Source: Arthrobacter sp. P2b
GTDB lineage: Bacteria > Actinomycetota > Actinomycetes > Actinomycetales > Micrococcaceae
Direction: 5' to 3'
Length of the DNA: 64,000 bases
NCBI RefSeq assembly: GCF_900168295.1
Contig: NZ_FVZL01000002.1
Span: 1 to 64,000, forward strand
The position numbers and the translations under genes are program-made. Under the pieces are notes generated by a model. It was not told the DNA's origin. It did not search any database and saw only the letters and a list, made by a program, of their open reading frames with translations. This document shows positions 51,417-60,220 of the stretch, piece by piece. Every line of letters starts with the position of its first letter. The first letter of the stretch is position 1.

Positions 51417-52373
51417 CTACGGGTGGGACTGCAGCTGGGGCTGATGCTGGAGGCTGGCGCGAAGTTCATCTTCAGTTGGAAGCCGGGCGCCGGCCCGGGA
51501 TACGGTGATCGCGGCCGCAGCGGCCGCCATGCATCCCAGCTGGTCAAGGACTGCAGGCGCCAGGCCCCCGGCACCGCGGGTGACGAGTCCCAGGATCAGG
51601 GCCGCCATGTATGAGTCACCGGCGCCGATGGTGTCAACAACGGACGTCTTCACTGCAGGGACGGTAAGGGACGCGGCGGGTGTGGCGAGCAATGAACCTG
51701 ATGGACCCGCGGTGATGACGGCCAGGTCCGCCCCCAGGCCCAGGATGTGCGTCGCGGTTTCCTCGAGGCCCTTTTCCGGGTACAGCCATCCGGCGTCCTC
51801 ATCGCTGAGTTTGACGACGCCGGTGAGGTGCACCAGTTCCTCGAACGTGCGCCGTGCTTCGGCATGGGTTCCGAGCAGGGCTGGCCTGATGTTGGGGTCG
51901 TAGGTGATGATGCACTGGCTGCGGAGCTCCTGGAGGATGGCCTTGACTCCACCTGCGCCCGGTGGCAGGAAACTTGCGATCGAACCGGTGTGGAGGACCT
52001 TGGGTGGGGTGAGAGCAAGGTCCGGCGCTTTCACATCCCAGGTGATGTCGAAGGCGTAGCCCGCCGAGCCGTCGCCGGCGATGGTGGCAGTTGCCGTCGA
52101 CGTTCTCTCCTGGGAGCGGGAGCCGGGCAAGAGCGCCACCCCGGCGCCGGTGAGGTGCTCCTCGAGAGCATCACCGCGGCGGTCAGCGCCCATGGAGGTG
52201 AGCAGCCCGGTACTGACTCCCAGCCGGGCCAGGCCGTAGGCGACATTCGCCGGCGACCCGCCGGGGTGTTCGTTGGTGCCCCCTGGCGTGGTGACGACGT
52301 CGATGAGGGCTTCCCCGATAACGACGACGTCCAGCACCTGCCGCGGAGAGAGCGGCTTGCCGTTGTTGTGCAT
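51417..52373 (-). CDS. PfkB-family sugar kinase, probable fructokinase
   Basis: A 318-residue ribokinase-fold kinase. The first signature lies at HPGGSPANVAYGLARLG, and the second ends in DTIGAGDSYMAALILG with the catalytic Asp in GAGD. It phosphorylates fructose from fructan breakdown, most likely to fructose 6-phosphate. It is the last of a five-gene operon (ABC importer, GH32, kinase), 29 bases after the GH32 gene. Confidence 0.88.
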   Translation of the reverse strand: MHNNGKPLSPRQVLDVVVIGEALIDVVTTPGGTNEHPGGSPANVAYGLARLGVSTGLLTSMGADRRGDALEEHLTGAGVALLPGSRSQERTSTATATIAGDGSAGYAFDITWDVKAPDLALTPPKVLHTGSIASFLPPGAGGVKAILQELRSQCIITYDPNIRPALLGTHAEARRTFEELVHLTGVVKLSDEDAGWLYPEKGLEETATHILGLGADLAVITAGPSGSLLATPAASLTVPAVKTSVVDTIGAGDSYMAALILGLVTRGAGGLAPAVLDQLGCMAAAAAAITVSRAGARLPTEDELRASLQHQPQLQSHP

Positions 52374-52402
52374 GTTTGTTTTTCCTTGCTGTGGGTGCCG
52401 CC

Positions 52403-53917
52403 CTACGCGAGCTGCGTGACCTGAAGGCTGTTGATGGTTGCCCCGCCGCCGACGGCGTAAACGGCGAGGTCGGTGCTGGTCTCGGCCGGGAAGATCAGTT
52501 CGGTCATGGTGACCTGGCCGCCTTGGGCAAAGACTTCAACGGAGCAGCGGTCAACGTAGATGGTGAGGTCGTAGGACCCGTGCTTCGGCAGGACAGGAGC
52601 GGTGTCGATGGAGAGGAAGGATGCGTGGAAGTCTGTCTTTCCGGATTCCCGCCGGTCCACGAACAATTGGGCTTGGCCGGGCCGGATGCCCACACGGGTT
52701 CCCTTCGTGCCGTCCCCGCGCAGGATGAGCCCGAATTCCTCTGCACTTCCCGGCGTGAAGCTGGCGTCAATGCGCTGGACGGTGCCGGCCGCGCCGGCCA
52801 GAACCTGCACGCCGTCGTGGATGGTGGTTTCGGAAAGGCGGAAAGACTCCGGCTGGGCCAGGGCAGCCAGGTCACCCGCGGGGTGCTGGACCAGGCACAG
52901 TTTTCCATCGCTGGTCACGAGTGAGATTTCGCGGGCGAGGCTCATCGGGCTGCGCCAGGGTGTGGTGGGGATGTGGTTGGCGTAGTCCCAGTTGTTCATC
53001 CAGGCGATCATGAGGCGGCGGTTGTCCGGGGCGTCGCTGAAGGAGACGGCGGCGTAGTAGTCCCGGCCCCAGTCCAGCCACCGGTATTCGCCAAGCCGGT
53101 CAGCGTCCTGGAGGCCTTCGGTGATGGTGCTGGTGGAGGTGAAGGTGGTTCCGTCGAAGTCTCCGATGAAGTATTGGCCGGCTGAGCCGTTGTTGGGCCC
53201 GCCGGGGTTGAGGTTGACGGTAAGGACCCACTTGAGGTTGGCCGGGTCACCGTTCACGGGGAGGGGGAACAGGTCCGGGCATTCCCAGACGCCGCCGGTG
53301 GCGTTTGCGGGGCCGAAAGTGCTCAGCAGTGACCAGTTTTGCAAGTCGTCGGATTTGTAGAGGACCACCTGGAAGTCTTTGGCTTCGACGGCGACCATCA
53401 CCCAGTAGCTGCCTGCGTCGCCGTCGTACCGGATGACTTTGGGATCACGGAACTCGGCGGACCCGCGGTTCAGGACGGGGTTGTCTGTGTGTTTTGTCCA
53501 GGTGTAGCCCCCGTCCAGGCTGTAGGCCAGGGACTGGGCCTGGACGCCCTCATGCATGGAGCCCGGTTTGTAGGCGCTGGTGTAGATCGCGACGAGGGGG
53601 GCAACGGACCCGTTGCCGAATCCGCTGGTGTTCTGACGGTCATAGACGATGCTGCCGGAAAAGATGTCTTCGTTCTCGTCGCAGGCGATGGCTACGGGGT
53701 GTTCGGTCCAGGCCAGCAGGTCGGTAGAGGTGGCGTGGCCCCAGGACATGTTGCCCCACACGTTTCCCACCGGGTTGTTTTGGTAGTAGAGGTGATAGAC
53801 GCCGTCGTGAAAAATCAGGCCGTTGGGGTCATTGAGCCAGGTGTCTTTTGCGGTGTAGTGCAGGGCCGGGCGGTAGGAGTCTGTAGTGGCCGTGCTGATC
53901 GGGGTGAGTGTATCCAT
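52403..53917 (-). CDS. cytoplasmic GH32 beta-fructofuranosidase
   Basis: A 504-residue GH32 enzyme without a signal peptide. Catalytic residues are Asp30 in WLNDPNG, Asp158 in EFRDPKV and Glu212 in WECPD. A C-terminal beta-sandwich (about residues 360-504) is present, with the usual motif YVDRCSVEVFAQGG. Being cytosolic and next to an ABC sugar importer, it likely releases fructose from imported fructo-oligosaccharides or sucrose. The permease gene ends 25 bases before it. Confidence 0.92.
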   Translation of the reverse strand: MDTLTPISTATTDSYRPALHYTAKDTWLNDPNGLIFHDGVYHLYYQNNPVGNVWGNMSWGHATSTDLLAWTEHPVAIACDENEDIFSGSIVYDRQNTSGFGNGSVAPLVAIYTSAYKPGSMHEGVQAQSLAYSLDGGYTWTKHTDNPVLNRGSAEFRDPKVIRYDGDAGSYWVMVAVEAKDFQVVLYKSDDLQNWSLLSTFGPANATGGVWECPDLFPLPVNGDPANLKWVLTVNLNPGGPNNGSAGQYFIGDFDGTTFTSTSTITEGLQDADRLGEYRWLDWGRDYYAAVSFSDAPDNRRLMIAWMNNWDYANHIPTTPWRSPMSLAREISLVTSDGKLCLVQHPAGDLAALAQPESFRLSETTIHDGVQVLAGAAGTVQRIDASFTPGSAEEFGLILRGDGTKGTRVGIRPGQAQLFVDRRESGKTDFHASFLSIDTAPVLPKHGSYDLTIYVDRCSVEVFAQGGQVTMTELIFPAETSTDLAVYAVGGGATINSLQVTQLA

Positions 53918-53941
53918 GGGGGTTCCTTTCGAAAGTGTGTG

Positions 53942-54853
53942 CTATTTGCTCGCGCCGGCCGTGAGGCCTTCGCGCAGGGTGCGTTGGCCGAAGATAAAGA
54001 CGACCAGTGCGGGCAGCATGGACAGGATCACGCCGGCGAGGACCACCGAAATGCTCCCGGTGCCAAGGTTGCCCTGGAGCGTGACCAGGCCGAGGGGAAG
54101 CGTGAAGTTCTGCTCGCTGATGGTGAGGATCAGGGGCCGGAAGAACTCGTTCCAGTGGAAGTTGAAGGCAAGGATCCCGACGATGGCCATGCCCGGGACC
54201 GCCAACGGAGCGTAAACGGAACGGAAGATCCGCCACGGCCCGGCACCATCCAGGGCGGCCGCTTCCGCGAAATCATTGGGCAGGCCCAGGAAGTATTGGC
54301 GCATCAGGAAAGTGCCGAAGGCGGTGGGAATGGCCGGCAGGATCAGGGCCAGCAGCGTATCGGACAGGCCCATCCCACGGATGAGCATGAACACCGGGAC
54401 GATGGTGACCTGCACCGGGACCATCATGGTGGCCAGCACCAACGAAAAGATGGCCTTCTTGCCGCGGAAGTCCAGGCGTGCGAACGCGTAGCCGGCCAGG
54501 GTGGCCGAGGCCATCTGGCCAAGCGCGATCAGCCCGGTCACCAGGGCGCTGTTCAGGACCAGGAGGCCAACGTTGATCTGCCTGAACACCTCCTGATAGG
54601 CGGTGAAGTCAGGATTGATGGGCAGGAAGGACGGCGGCAGGTTGAATGATTCCGACGGCGCCCGCAGCGACGTGGACAGGGTCCACAGGACCGGGCCGAG
54701 GGTCAGCGCGGCCGCCACGGCCAAAGCGGTGTACCGGCCCACGGTTCCGGCAGCGGGCCGGCCGCGCCTGCGGGAGCGCCTGTGGGTGGCCGGCGTGCCG
54801 GTAGTGGAACCGGAATCCTTGTCTGTCCCGGTGTGCAGGGTCTGGCTGGACAT
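53942..54853 (-). CDS. sugar ABC transporter permease, CUT1 MalG type
   Basis: A 303-residue membrane protein with six helices and the CUT1 EAA loop (EAAALDGAGPWRIFRSVYAPL, about residues 207-226). The ATG at 54853 has GAGG before it; an earlier GTG (54865) would overlap the MalF-type gene's stop but has no ribosome site. It works with the neighbouring permease and the binding protein. The ATPase is not in this operon, so a shared MsiK-like ATPase elsewhere is expected. Confidence 0.9.
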   Translation of the reverse strand: MSSQTLHTGTDKDSGSTTGTPATHRRSRRRGRPAAGTVGRYTALAVAAALTLGPVLWTLSTSLRAPSESFNLPPSFLPINPDFTAYQEVFRQINVGLLVLNSALVTGLIALGQMASATLAGYAFARLDFRGKKAIFSLVLATMMVPVQVTIVPVFMLIRGMGLSDTLLALILPAIPTAFGTFLMRQYFLGLPNDFAEAAALDGAGPWRIFRSVYAPLAVPGMAIVGILAFNFHWNEFFRPLILTISEQNFTLPLGLVTLQGNLGTGSISVVLAGVILSMLPALVVFIFGQRTLREGLTAGASK

Positions 54854-54861
54854 GAGGGACC

Positions 54862-55791
54862 TCACTGGTAGAAGACGAAGCGGCGGCTGAGGCGGAACTG
54901 CAGGGCGGTGACGGCAAGGATCAGCACGGTGAGGACCAGGCCGATGGCCGAGGCTTCGCCGAACTCCAGTTGCTGGAAGGCGGATTCAAAGATCACCAAG
55001 ACGGCAGTGCGGGTGGAATCCCCGGGGCCGCCGTTGGTCAGGACGTAGGGCTGGTCGAAGACCTGCAGGGCACTGATGATGGCCATGACGGAGGCGACGA
55101 GCACCGTGGGACTGATCAGCGGAAGGGTGACATTGCTGAACTGTTTCCAGCCCGTGGCGCCGTCCAGGTTCGCTGCCTCGTGCAGTTCCTTGGGAATGTT
55201 CGTCAGGGCGCCGAGGAAGAGCAGAAACGAGAACCCGAAGTTCTGCCACACATAGACCAGAACCACCACGGTTGCCGATGCCACGGGACTGGTCAGCCAT
55301 GGCACAGCGGGAATGCCGATCAGGGACAGGAGCCAGTTCACCACGCCGAACTGTTCGTTGAACATGTACCGCATGAAGATGGACACTGACGCGGCGGAGA
55401 GGACCAGGGGAAAGAAGAAGGTGGAACGGAGGAACACCCTCAGCCAGGACGGCATCCTGCCCTGCAGCATGGAAGCCAGGCCCAGGGCGATGCCCAGTTG
55501 GAGGATCACCGCGACGATAACGAACATGATGGTGTTCAGGAAGGACACGCGGACGGTGGGGTCCTCTGCCAGTGAGGCGAAGTTGGCGAAACCGACAAAC
55601 TGTGGTGCGGAAATGATGTCCCAGCGGAAGAAGGCCAGGACCAGCGAGCCGATGATCGGCAGGAAGGTGAACAGGGCCATCCCCAGCAGCGTGGGGGCCA
55701 GGAAAATCATGGCCAGCCATCGCTCGACGAACGAGCGGCGCGCGGCCGGCGGTTTTGCGGTCTGGCGCGGGGCGGTGGAAGTGGTGGTCAT
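54862..55791 (-). CDS. sugar ABC transporter permease, CUT1 MalF type
   Basis: A 309-residue membrane protein with six helices and an EAA-type loop (ELHEAANLDGATGWKQFSNV, around residue 215). Its ATG overlaps the binding-protein stop by four bases (ATGA). It forms the second half of the importer channel. Confidence 0.9.
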   Translation of the reverse strand: MTTTSTAPRQTAKPPAARRSFVERWLAMIFLAPTLLGMALFTFLPIIGSLVLAFFRWDIISAPQFVGFANFASLAEDPTVRVSFLNTIMFVIVAVILQLGIALGLASMLQGRMPSWLRVFLRSTFFFPLVLSAASVSIFMRYMFNEQFGVVNWLLSLIGIPAVPWLTSPVASATVVVLVYVWQNFGFSFLLFLGALTNIPKELHEAANLDGATGWKQFSNVTLPLISPTVLVASVMAIISALQVFDQPYVLTNGGPGDSTRTAVLVIFESAFQQLEFGEASAIGLVLTVLILAVTALQFRLSRRFVFYQ

Positions 55792-57248
55792 GGGTTCCTC
55801 CTCAGAGCCAGTTCGAGATCACGCTGCAGGGTGCCCATCGCGGTCCGTACATCAGCGGAGCTGCCGCTGACAGCGGTGGAAACATTTTTCATCAGGGCAG
55901 TTTCGACGGCGGCCTGCTGGGGCGGTGCGGGGATGGGGCCGGAGGTGGGGAACCGGTCGAGGGTGTCGTAGAACACTTTCCAATGCCGGGGCCCGGTGGC
56001 CGCGTAAAAGGACTCGTTGACCATCGAACGGCGGGTCGGAGTGGTGTTCGGCTTGGGAATGGCCAACTGCATCGCTTCCCGGCTGGAGCAGAACTTCACC
56101 CATTCCCAGGCTGCGTCCTTGTCCTTCGCCGTGCGCATGATGGCGTAGCCGGCTGCGCCGAACTGGTGCCGCTGCGTCCGCCAGCGGGGGAAGAACTGCA
56201 CATCGAACTGGTCGGCGGTCATTCCGGCGTCGTGCAGGCCCTGCGCCCAGTAACCGCCGGCGGGCGTGGTGCCGATGCGGTTGTTGCCGAATAAGCCGAC
56301 CAGGGCGTTGCCGCCGCCTGATTCAGGACGGACACCAAGTCCTTCGGCAACGAGCTCGCGCAGGTAGTCGAAGGTCTCGATAACCCGCCCGTCTTCCGCG
56401 TTGGGGGCCAGCCATTGATAGCCGCCGCCACGCGTGGCGCGGGCGGGGTCGTTCCGGTAAAAACGGTCCCACATCCAATCCCCGCCGGAAGCCTTGGTTT
56501 CGGTGAGAAAGCTGGTGTCGTTGGCGTACAGCCAGGGCACAACCCCGCCGAAAAGCCGGTTGGTCCAGTAATACGGGGTGAAGTCGGCCGGGCGGGCCTT
56601 CCGAAGGGCGCGGAGGGTGGCGCTGAAGTCGTCCTGCGTCCAGTCGTCCTTGGGCCGGTCAAGCCCGGCCTGGGCGAAGGTGGTGGTATTCAGATACATG
56701 TTCGCCGCGTTCCAGTCCAGCGGAAGCTGGTACAGGCTGCCTTGGTACATGAAGGCTTCCAGCAGGCTCGGATGAACATCATCGAAGTAGTCGCTCATGT
56801 CGGCGGCGTCCCGGCGGACATAGTCATCCAGCGGCTCGGCGAGCTTGTCGGCGAACAGCTGGGCGCCCTCGGTAGCCACGTAGACGACGTCCGGCGGTGT
56901 TCCGGCGGCCACCATGGTGAGGATTTTGGAAAAGAAGTCCTTCCAGTCGGCGCCCTGGATGGCCTGCACCTGGACTGGAATATCAGGGTGGGCGGCGGTG
57001 AAGGCGTGAACCAGGCCCTGCCGGGCGGCCGCATCGGCTGCCGTTCCAAGGATGGCGATGCTCAGGGCCTTGCTGCCACGGCCCGGAATGTCTGTGCCTG
57101 TCAGTCGAGGCCAGGCTCCCACGGTGGCTCCCGCTACAGCAAGTCCCGTAAGGCCGAGCATGGAACGCCGCGTGAGTTGTGATACTCCGCTGCCGGACTG
57201 CGGGGCATGCGAGGGGGCTGGTTGCCCCGGTGTCTTTTCAGACGTCAT
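55788..57248 (-). CDS. sugar-binding protein of CUT1 ABC importer, exported
   Basis: A 486-residue extracellular solute-binding protein family 1. The N-terminus has LTRRSMLGL followed by a hydrophobic stretch, a twin-arginine-like signal with no lipobox Cys, so it may be Tat-exported. The mature part has the family segments (LVHAFTAAHPDIPVQVQ and PPDVVYVATEGAQLF). It is the first gene of the operon under the second LacI, with a GGAGGAG ribosome site before the ATG. The likely ligand is a fructo-oligosaccharide. Confidence 0.9.
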   Translation of the reverse strand: MTSEKTPGQPAPSHAPQSGSGVSQLTRRSMLGLTGLAVAGATVGAWPRLTGTDIPGRGSKALSIAILGTAADAAARQGLVHAFTAAHPDIPVQVQAIQGADWKDFFSKILTMVAAGTPPDVVYVATEGAQLFADKLAEPLDDYVRRDAADMSDYFDDVHPSLLEAFMYQGSLYQLPLDWNAANMYLNTTTFAQAGLDRPKDDWTQDDFSATLRALRKARPADFTPYYWTNRLFGGVVPWLYANDTSFLTETKASGGDWMWDRFYRNDPARATRGGGYQWLAPNAEDGRVIETFDYLRELVAEGLGVRPESGGGNALVGLFGNNRIGTTPAGGYWAQGLHDAGMTADQFDVQFFPRWRTQRHQFGAAGYAIMRTAKDKDAAWEWVKFCSSREAMQLAIPKPNTTPTRRSMVNESFYAATGPRHWKVFYDTLDRFPTSGPIPAPPQQAAVETALMKNVSTAVSGSSADVRTAMGTLQRDLELALRRNP

Positions 57249-57261
57249 TGTCGGCTCCTCC

Positions 57262-57273
57262 TAACACGTGTTA
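57262..57273. promoter_or_regulatory. second LacI operator O1 (ACGT centre)
   Basis: A perfect palindrome TAACACGTGTTA just upstream of the ribosome site of the binding-protein gene. Confidence 0.85.
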
Positions 57274-57276
57274 AGC

Positions 57277-57306
57277 AGAGTAGATACCCGACCTAACACG
57301 TGTCAA
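57277..57306 (-). promoter_or_regulatory. promoter of the fructo-oligosaccharide operon
   Basis: A TTGACA -35 (57301-57306) with TACTCT 18 bases on (57277-57282), reading left. The -35 lies within operator O2, so the promoter sits between the two palindromes. Confidence 0.5.
57294..57305. promoter_or_regulatory. second LacI operator O2 (ACGT centre)
   Basis: TAACACGTGTCA, one base from a perfect palindrome, centred 32 bp from O1. It overlaps the -35 hexamer. Confidence 0.75.
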
Positions 57307-57376
57307 GTAGATGGTGCGATTGTTCGTCAGGCCATGCTCTGAGGTTTAGAAACCGCAGCGGCTGAAGGTCCTCTGG

Positions 57377-58420
57377 TCAGCGGGCTGGAAGCGCTGCGGT
57401 TGAAGCCCGCGGGATGATCCGGCAGGGCATGTAGAGGGTTCCTGCTTCCGGGTTCCCCGCTGCCGGGGTTTGTCCTTCCACCGCATCCAGCAGCATGGAC
57501 ATGGCCGATGCTCCGATGTCGGCGTGCGGAAGTGCCACGGTGGTCAGGGCGGGGACAAGGTTGGCGGCAAGGTTCTGCTGGTCGTCGTAGCCCACCACGG
57601 AGAGATCCTGCGGTACGCGCAGTCCCGCGCTGGCCGCATACAGCAAAACACCGGTGGCAACCCTGTCGTTGGAGCAGATGATCGCCGTCGGCCGGTCTCT
57701 TCCGCCCAGCACAGCGGAAGCGGCCCGGTATCCTTCATCGATGTCCCATCCGGTCGCATGGACGTGCTGCTGTTCACGGCCCAGCCCCGCCTCTTCCATG
57801 GCCTCGCGGTATCCCTGTTCGCGTTGCGGGGCGGCAGGTGAGCTGAGGGTTCCGGTCAACAGGGTGATGCGGCGGTGGCCCAGGTCGATCAGCAGCTGTG
57901 CCGCGGCACGCCCGCCGTCGACCTCTGCGGGTATGACCGACTGGAGCCGGGAGCCGGCATCGGTGCAATTGGCCAAAATGGCGGGCAAGGTGAGCATTGC
58001 CGGCGGGGCGGTAATTTCGCGCAGGCTGCCGGTGGCGTACATGATCCCGTCTACCTGCCGGTGCACGAGTTGCTGTGCCGCGGCGCTCTCGCGGGACGTG
58101 TCGTGTTCTGAATCGACCACCAGGACCATGTACCCGCGGGCCAGGGCCGTGCGTGAAGCGCCGCTGATCAGCCGGCCGGCGAAGGGGCTGGTGACGATGT
58201 CATCCGTAATGATGCCGATCGTTGATGTCTGCTGGTTGCGCAGGCTGAGGGCAACGGAGTTGGGCGTGTAGTCAAGCTCCGCCGCGGCGCGGAGGACGCG
58301 CTCCTGGCGCTCTGCAGTGACGTTGCCGTTTGCCCTGCCGTTGAGCACCAGTGATACGGCACTGCGGGACACGCCTGCCCGTCGTGCCACATCCAGTGCG
58401 GTAGCTTTTCGTTTCACCAT
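57377..58420 (-). CDS. LacI-family regulator of the fructo-oligosaccharide operon
   Basis: A 347-residue LacI-type repressor with the helix-turn-helix TALDVARRAGVSRSAVSLVL and a periplasmic-binding-fold effector domain (IGIITDDIVTSPFA, IICSNDRVATG, LSVVGYDDQQNLAA). It lies upstream of the importer-GH32-kinase operon and reads the same way, with the operators between the two genes. A degenerate copy of the site (58452-58463) before its own start suggests weak autoregulation. It is distinct from the first LacI, whose operator centre differs. Confidence 0.9.
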   Translation of the reverse strand: MVKRKATALDVARRAGVSRSAVSLVLNGRANGNVTAERQERVLRAAAELDYTPNSVALSLRNQQTSTIGIITDDIVTSPFAGRLISGASRTALARGYMVLVVDSEHDTSRESAAAQQLVHRQVDGIMYATGSLREITAPPAMLTLPAILANCTDAGSRLQSVIPAEVDGGRAAAQLLIDLGHRRITLLTGTLSSPAAPQREQGYREAMEEAGLGREQQHVHATGWDIDEGYRAASAVLGGRDRPTAIICSNDRVATGVLLYAASAGLRVPQDLSVVGYDDQQNLAANLVPALTTVALPHADIGASAMSMLLDAVEGQTPAAGNPEAGTLYMPCRIIPRASTAALPAR

Positions 58421-58451
58421 GCCGATCTCCTCGCTTTGAGTTCAGCATAGC

Positions 58452-58463
58452 TAACTCGTGTGA
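58452..58463. promoter_or_regulatory. degenerate second LacI site before its own gene
   Basis: TAACTCGTGTGA matches TAACACGTGTTA at ten of twelve positions and lies 32 bases upstream of the regulator start. Confidence 0.45.
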
Positions 58464-58505
58464 GGTCCGGGTGTCGAGGTGGCCATGGGATTCAGCCGGG
58501 GGTTC

Positions 58506-58886
58506 TCAGCCGGTGAAGGCAGTCATCCGGATCGAAACGAGTATTCGCGGAAGGTCGACGCCGAGCTTGGCGACGTAGCGTGTCGGAGGGTCGTGCGGGA
58601 ACCACCTCGCATACTCCTCATTCAATCCCGCGAAGTCCGAAGGAGCACTGAGCAGCACGCCGACCTCAACGACGTCTCCCAGCCCTGCCCCCGCTGCCTC
58701 AAGGATGGCCTCGCAGTTTGCAAGAGCCTGGCGCGTCTGGTCCTGGATGCTGTTGCCCGCAAGCTGACCGCTGACCGGATCGGTGCCAACCGTCCCGGAG
58801 ACAAAAACGAATGGTCCCGCTTTGACGCCCTGGCTGAAAAACTGTGAACCAGGCGCCTTGTCCGACCTGACGATCTCCCTCGGCAT
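58506..58886 (-). CDS. RidA-family protein
   Basis: A 126-residue RidA/YjgF-family protein: FFSQGVKAGPFVFVSGTVGTD, TRQALANCEAILEAAG and DVVEVGVLLS are standard segments, and the Arg of PPTRYV is kept. The C-terminal VEIEAIA of true imine deaminases reads VSIRMTAF, so the Glu is replaced by Arg and classic 2-aminoacrylate deaminase activity is doubtful. It may be one of the Rid subfamilies linked to catabolic pathways. It ends the fructan region and is not in an operon. Confidence 0.85.
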   Translation of the reverse strand: MPREIVRSDKAPGSQFFSQGVKAGPFVFVSGTVGTDPVSGQLAGNSIQDQTRQALANCEAILEAAGAGLGDVVEVGVLLSAPSDFAGLNEEYARWFPHDPPTRYVAKLGVDLPRILVSIRMTAFTG

Positions 58887-59361
58887 GACGGATCCTTCCC
58901 TGAAGCCCGGTGGATGTTGGCAGCAGAATTGCAGTCATCGCCGGATACCGCAACCCCTGGCCCTCCTCGAGATCCGCCGGGTCATCCCAGGTACGAAGGT
59001 TGCGGGCGGTGGCGCAGGAACTCGTGGCGGTGGGTGGCGTTGTTTGCTTTCTCAAACTGGCGGGTGAAGGCTTGCCGGGGCTTGACCGCGGAAACACCCG
59101 TCGGGTCCCGGCGCGGTTCCACCACTACAGAGGGCTGCGCGTGTTTACTGAAGCGGGGTAGGCACTGCCACGTCCGGCTCCGCATCCACCGCCTTGGCGG
59201 ACCGAGCAGACCGACTCCGACGGCGACCTCCACTAAGGCTCCATAGGCAGGGCTTATATAGGGTGTCCGGCTGTCAGCGGCTCGGTCCGCGCTGTCTTCA
59301 CCATCGAGGAAGGACGGTTATCGCCATGACGCGGCCGACTCTCGCCGGGACAGCACGAGGA
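58887..59361. other. gene-poor stretch
   Basis: No convincing gene on either strand in about 475 bases; open frames have poor composition and no ribosome sites. A TATATA-like hexamer (near 59256) might be part of a promoter, but nothing downstream on that strand is a credible gene. Confidence 0.5.
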
Positions 59362-60129
59362 TTAGGTGCGGTCGGCAGCGTCCTCGAGGTCTGCGACGAC
59401 GGATTCGAGTTCGGCGTCCAACGGCAAGTTTTGTTGGTCCCGGACCCCGTCGATGCTGCCGTTGGGATCTCGGTCCAGGCGTGCGAAGAGGGGATCGAGG
59501 CATGGCTGTTCGGGGCCGTGTTCGGCGACGAGTTCCAATGTGGTGTTGGCAGCGTTGTCAGAGGTCAGGCTGTCGATGAGGACGCGGGCTATTTGGTGCC
59601 GGGCGATGACCCCGTCGGAGGAGTTTCCGGCGTGGCGGGTGTCGCCTTGAAGCAGGGTGATCTGGAGTTGGTTGTTGTCGTTGTAGTCGAACCATCCCGG
59701 GCGCACGATGGTGTAGGGGTTGCCGCTTGCGCGGACGAGGCGTTCGCTGCGGCGTTTCCAGTCGTAGTACTCGGCCCGCGCGGTGACCCCGATGGCGGTC
59801 ATCAGCGCGATACGCGCCCGCCGGCCGTCCAGGGCGGTGAGGATATTGCGGACGCCGGCGTAATCGACGGCTTCAAGGTCGCTGCTTCCGTAGGGTGCGC
59901 CGTGGGTGAAGACGATGGCGTCTACGCCGTCTACCGCGGCGGTGAGTGTTTCTGGCCGCGTGAGGTCACCGATGACCACGTGTGCACGGTCATCAAGGGA
60001 GCGGGCCCGCCTCTCATTACGCACCAGGGCCCTGGCTGTGTGGCCTTGCCGGAGGGCTTCGGTGACGGCGAGGCGGCCGATGCTGCCGGTGGCTCCTACG
60101 AAGAGGATGGTGAGTGGTTCGTTGGTCAT
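59362..60129 (-). CDS. NAD(P)-binding SDR-like protein (NmrA/atypical type)
   Basis: A 255-residue protein with the atypical SDR motif VGATGSIG near residue 12 and a later WFDYNDNNQLQITL segment. No YxxxK pair is obvious in the classical place. The ATG at 60129 is chosen because GGAAC lies upstream. Such proteins bind NAD(P) and act as oxidoreductases or redox sensors. It is one of three NAD(P)-dependent genes in a row (to 61947), spaced by 90 bases or less, so a shared operon is possible. Confidence 0.82.
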   Translation of the reverse strand: MTNEPLTILFVGATGSIGRLAVTEALRQGHTARALVRNERRARSLDDRAHVVIGDLTRPETLTAAVDGVDAIVFTHGAPYGSSDLEAVDYAGVRNILTALDGRRARIALMTAIGVTARAEYYDWKRRSERLVRASGNPYTIVRPGWFDYNDNNQLQITLLQGDTRHAGNSSDGVIARHQIARVLIDSLTSDNAANTTLELVAEHGPEQPCLDPLFARLDRDPNGSIDGVRDQQNLPLDAELESVVADLEDAADRT

Positions 60130-60220
60130 GATCAGTTCCTGTTCTGGTGCCGGCTGCACCGCCCGGTGAGTTCAGCGGCGCCGCCGGCGTCGGGTCTGCC
60201 GGCTTTTGGTCCTTTGTCTT

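Noticed and set aside
53339..54649. A 436-codon open frame on the plus strand
   Set aside because: It overlaps the GH32 and permease genes in antisense and has a composition typical of a shadow frame.
58887..59361. A possible transposase remnant
   Set aside because: No DDE or HTH motif and no terminal inverted repeats could be seen.
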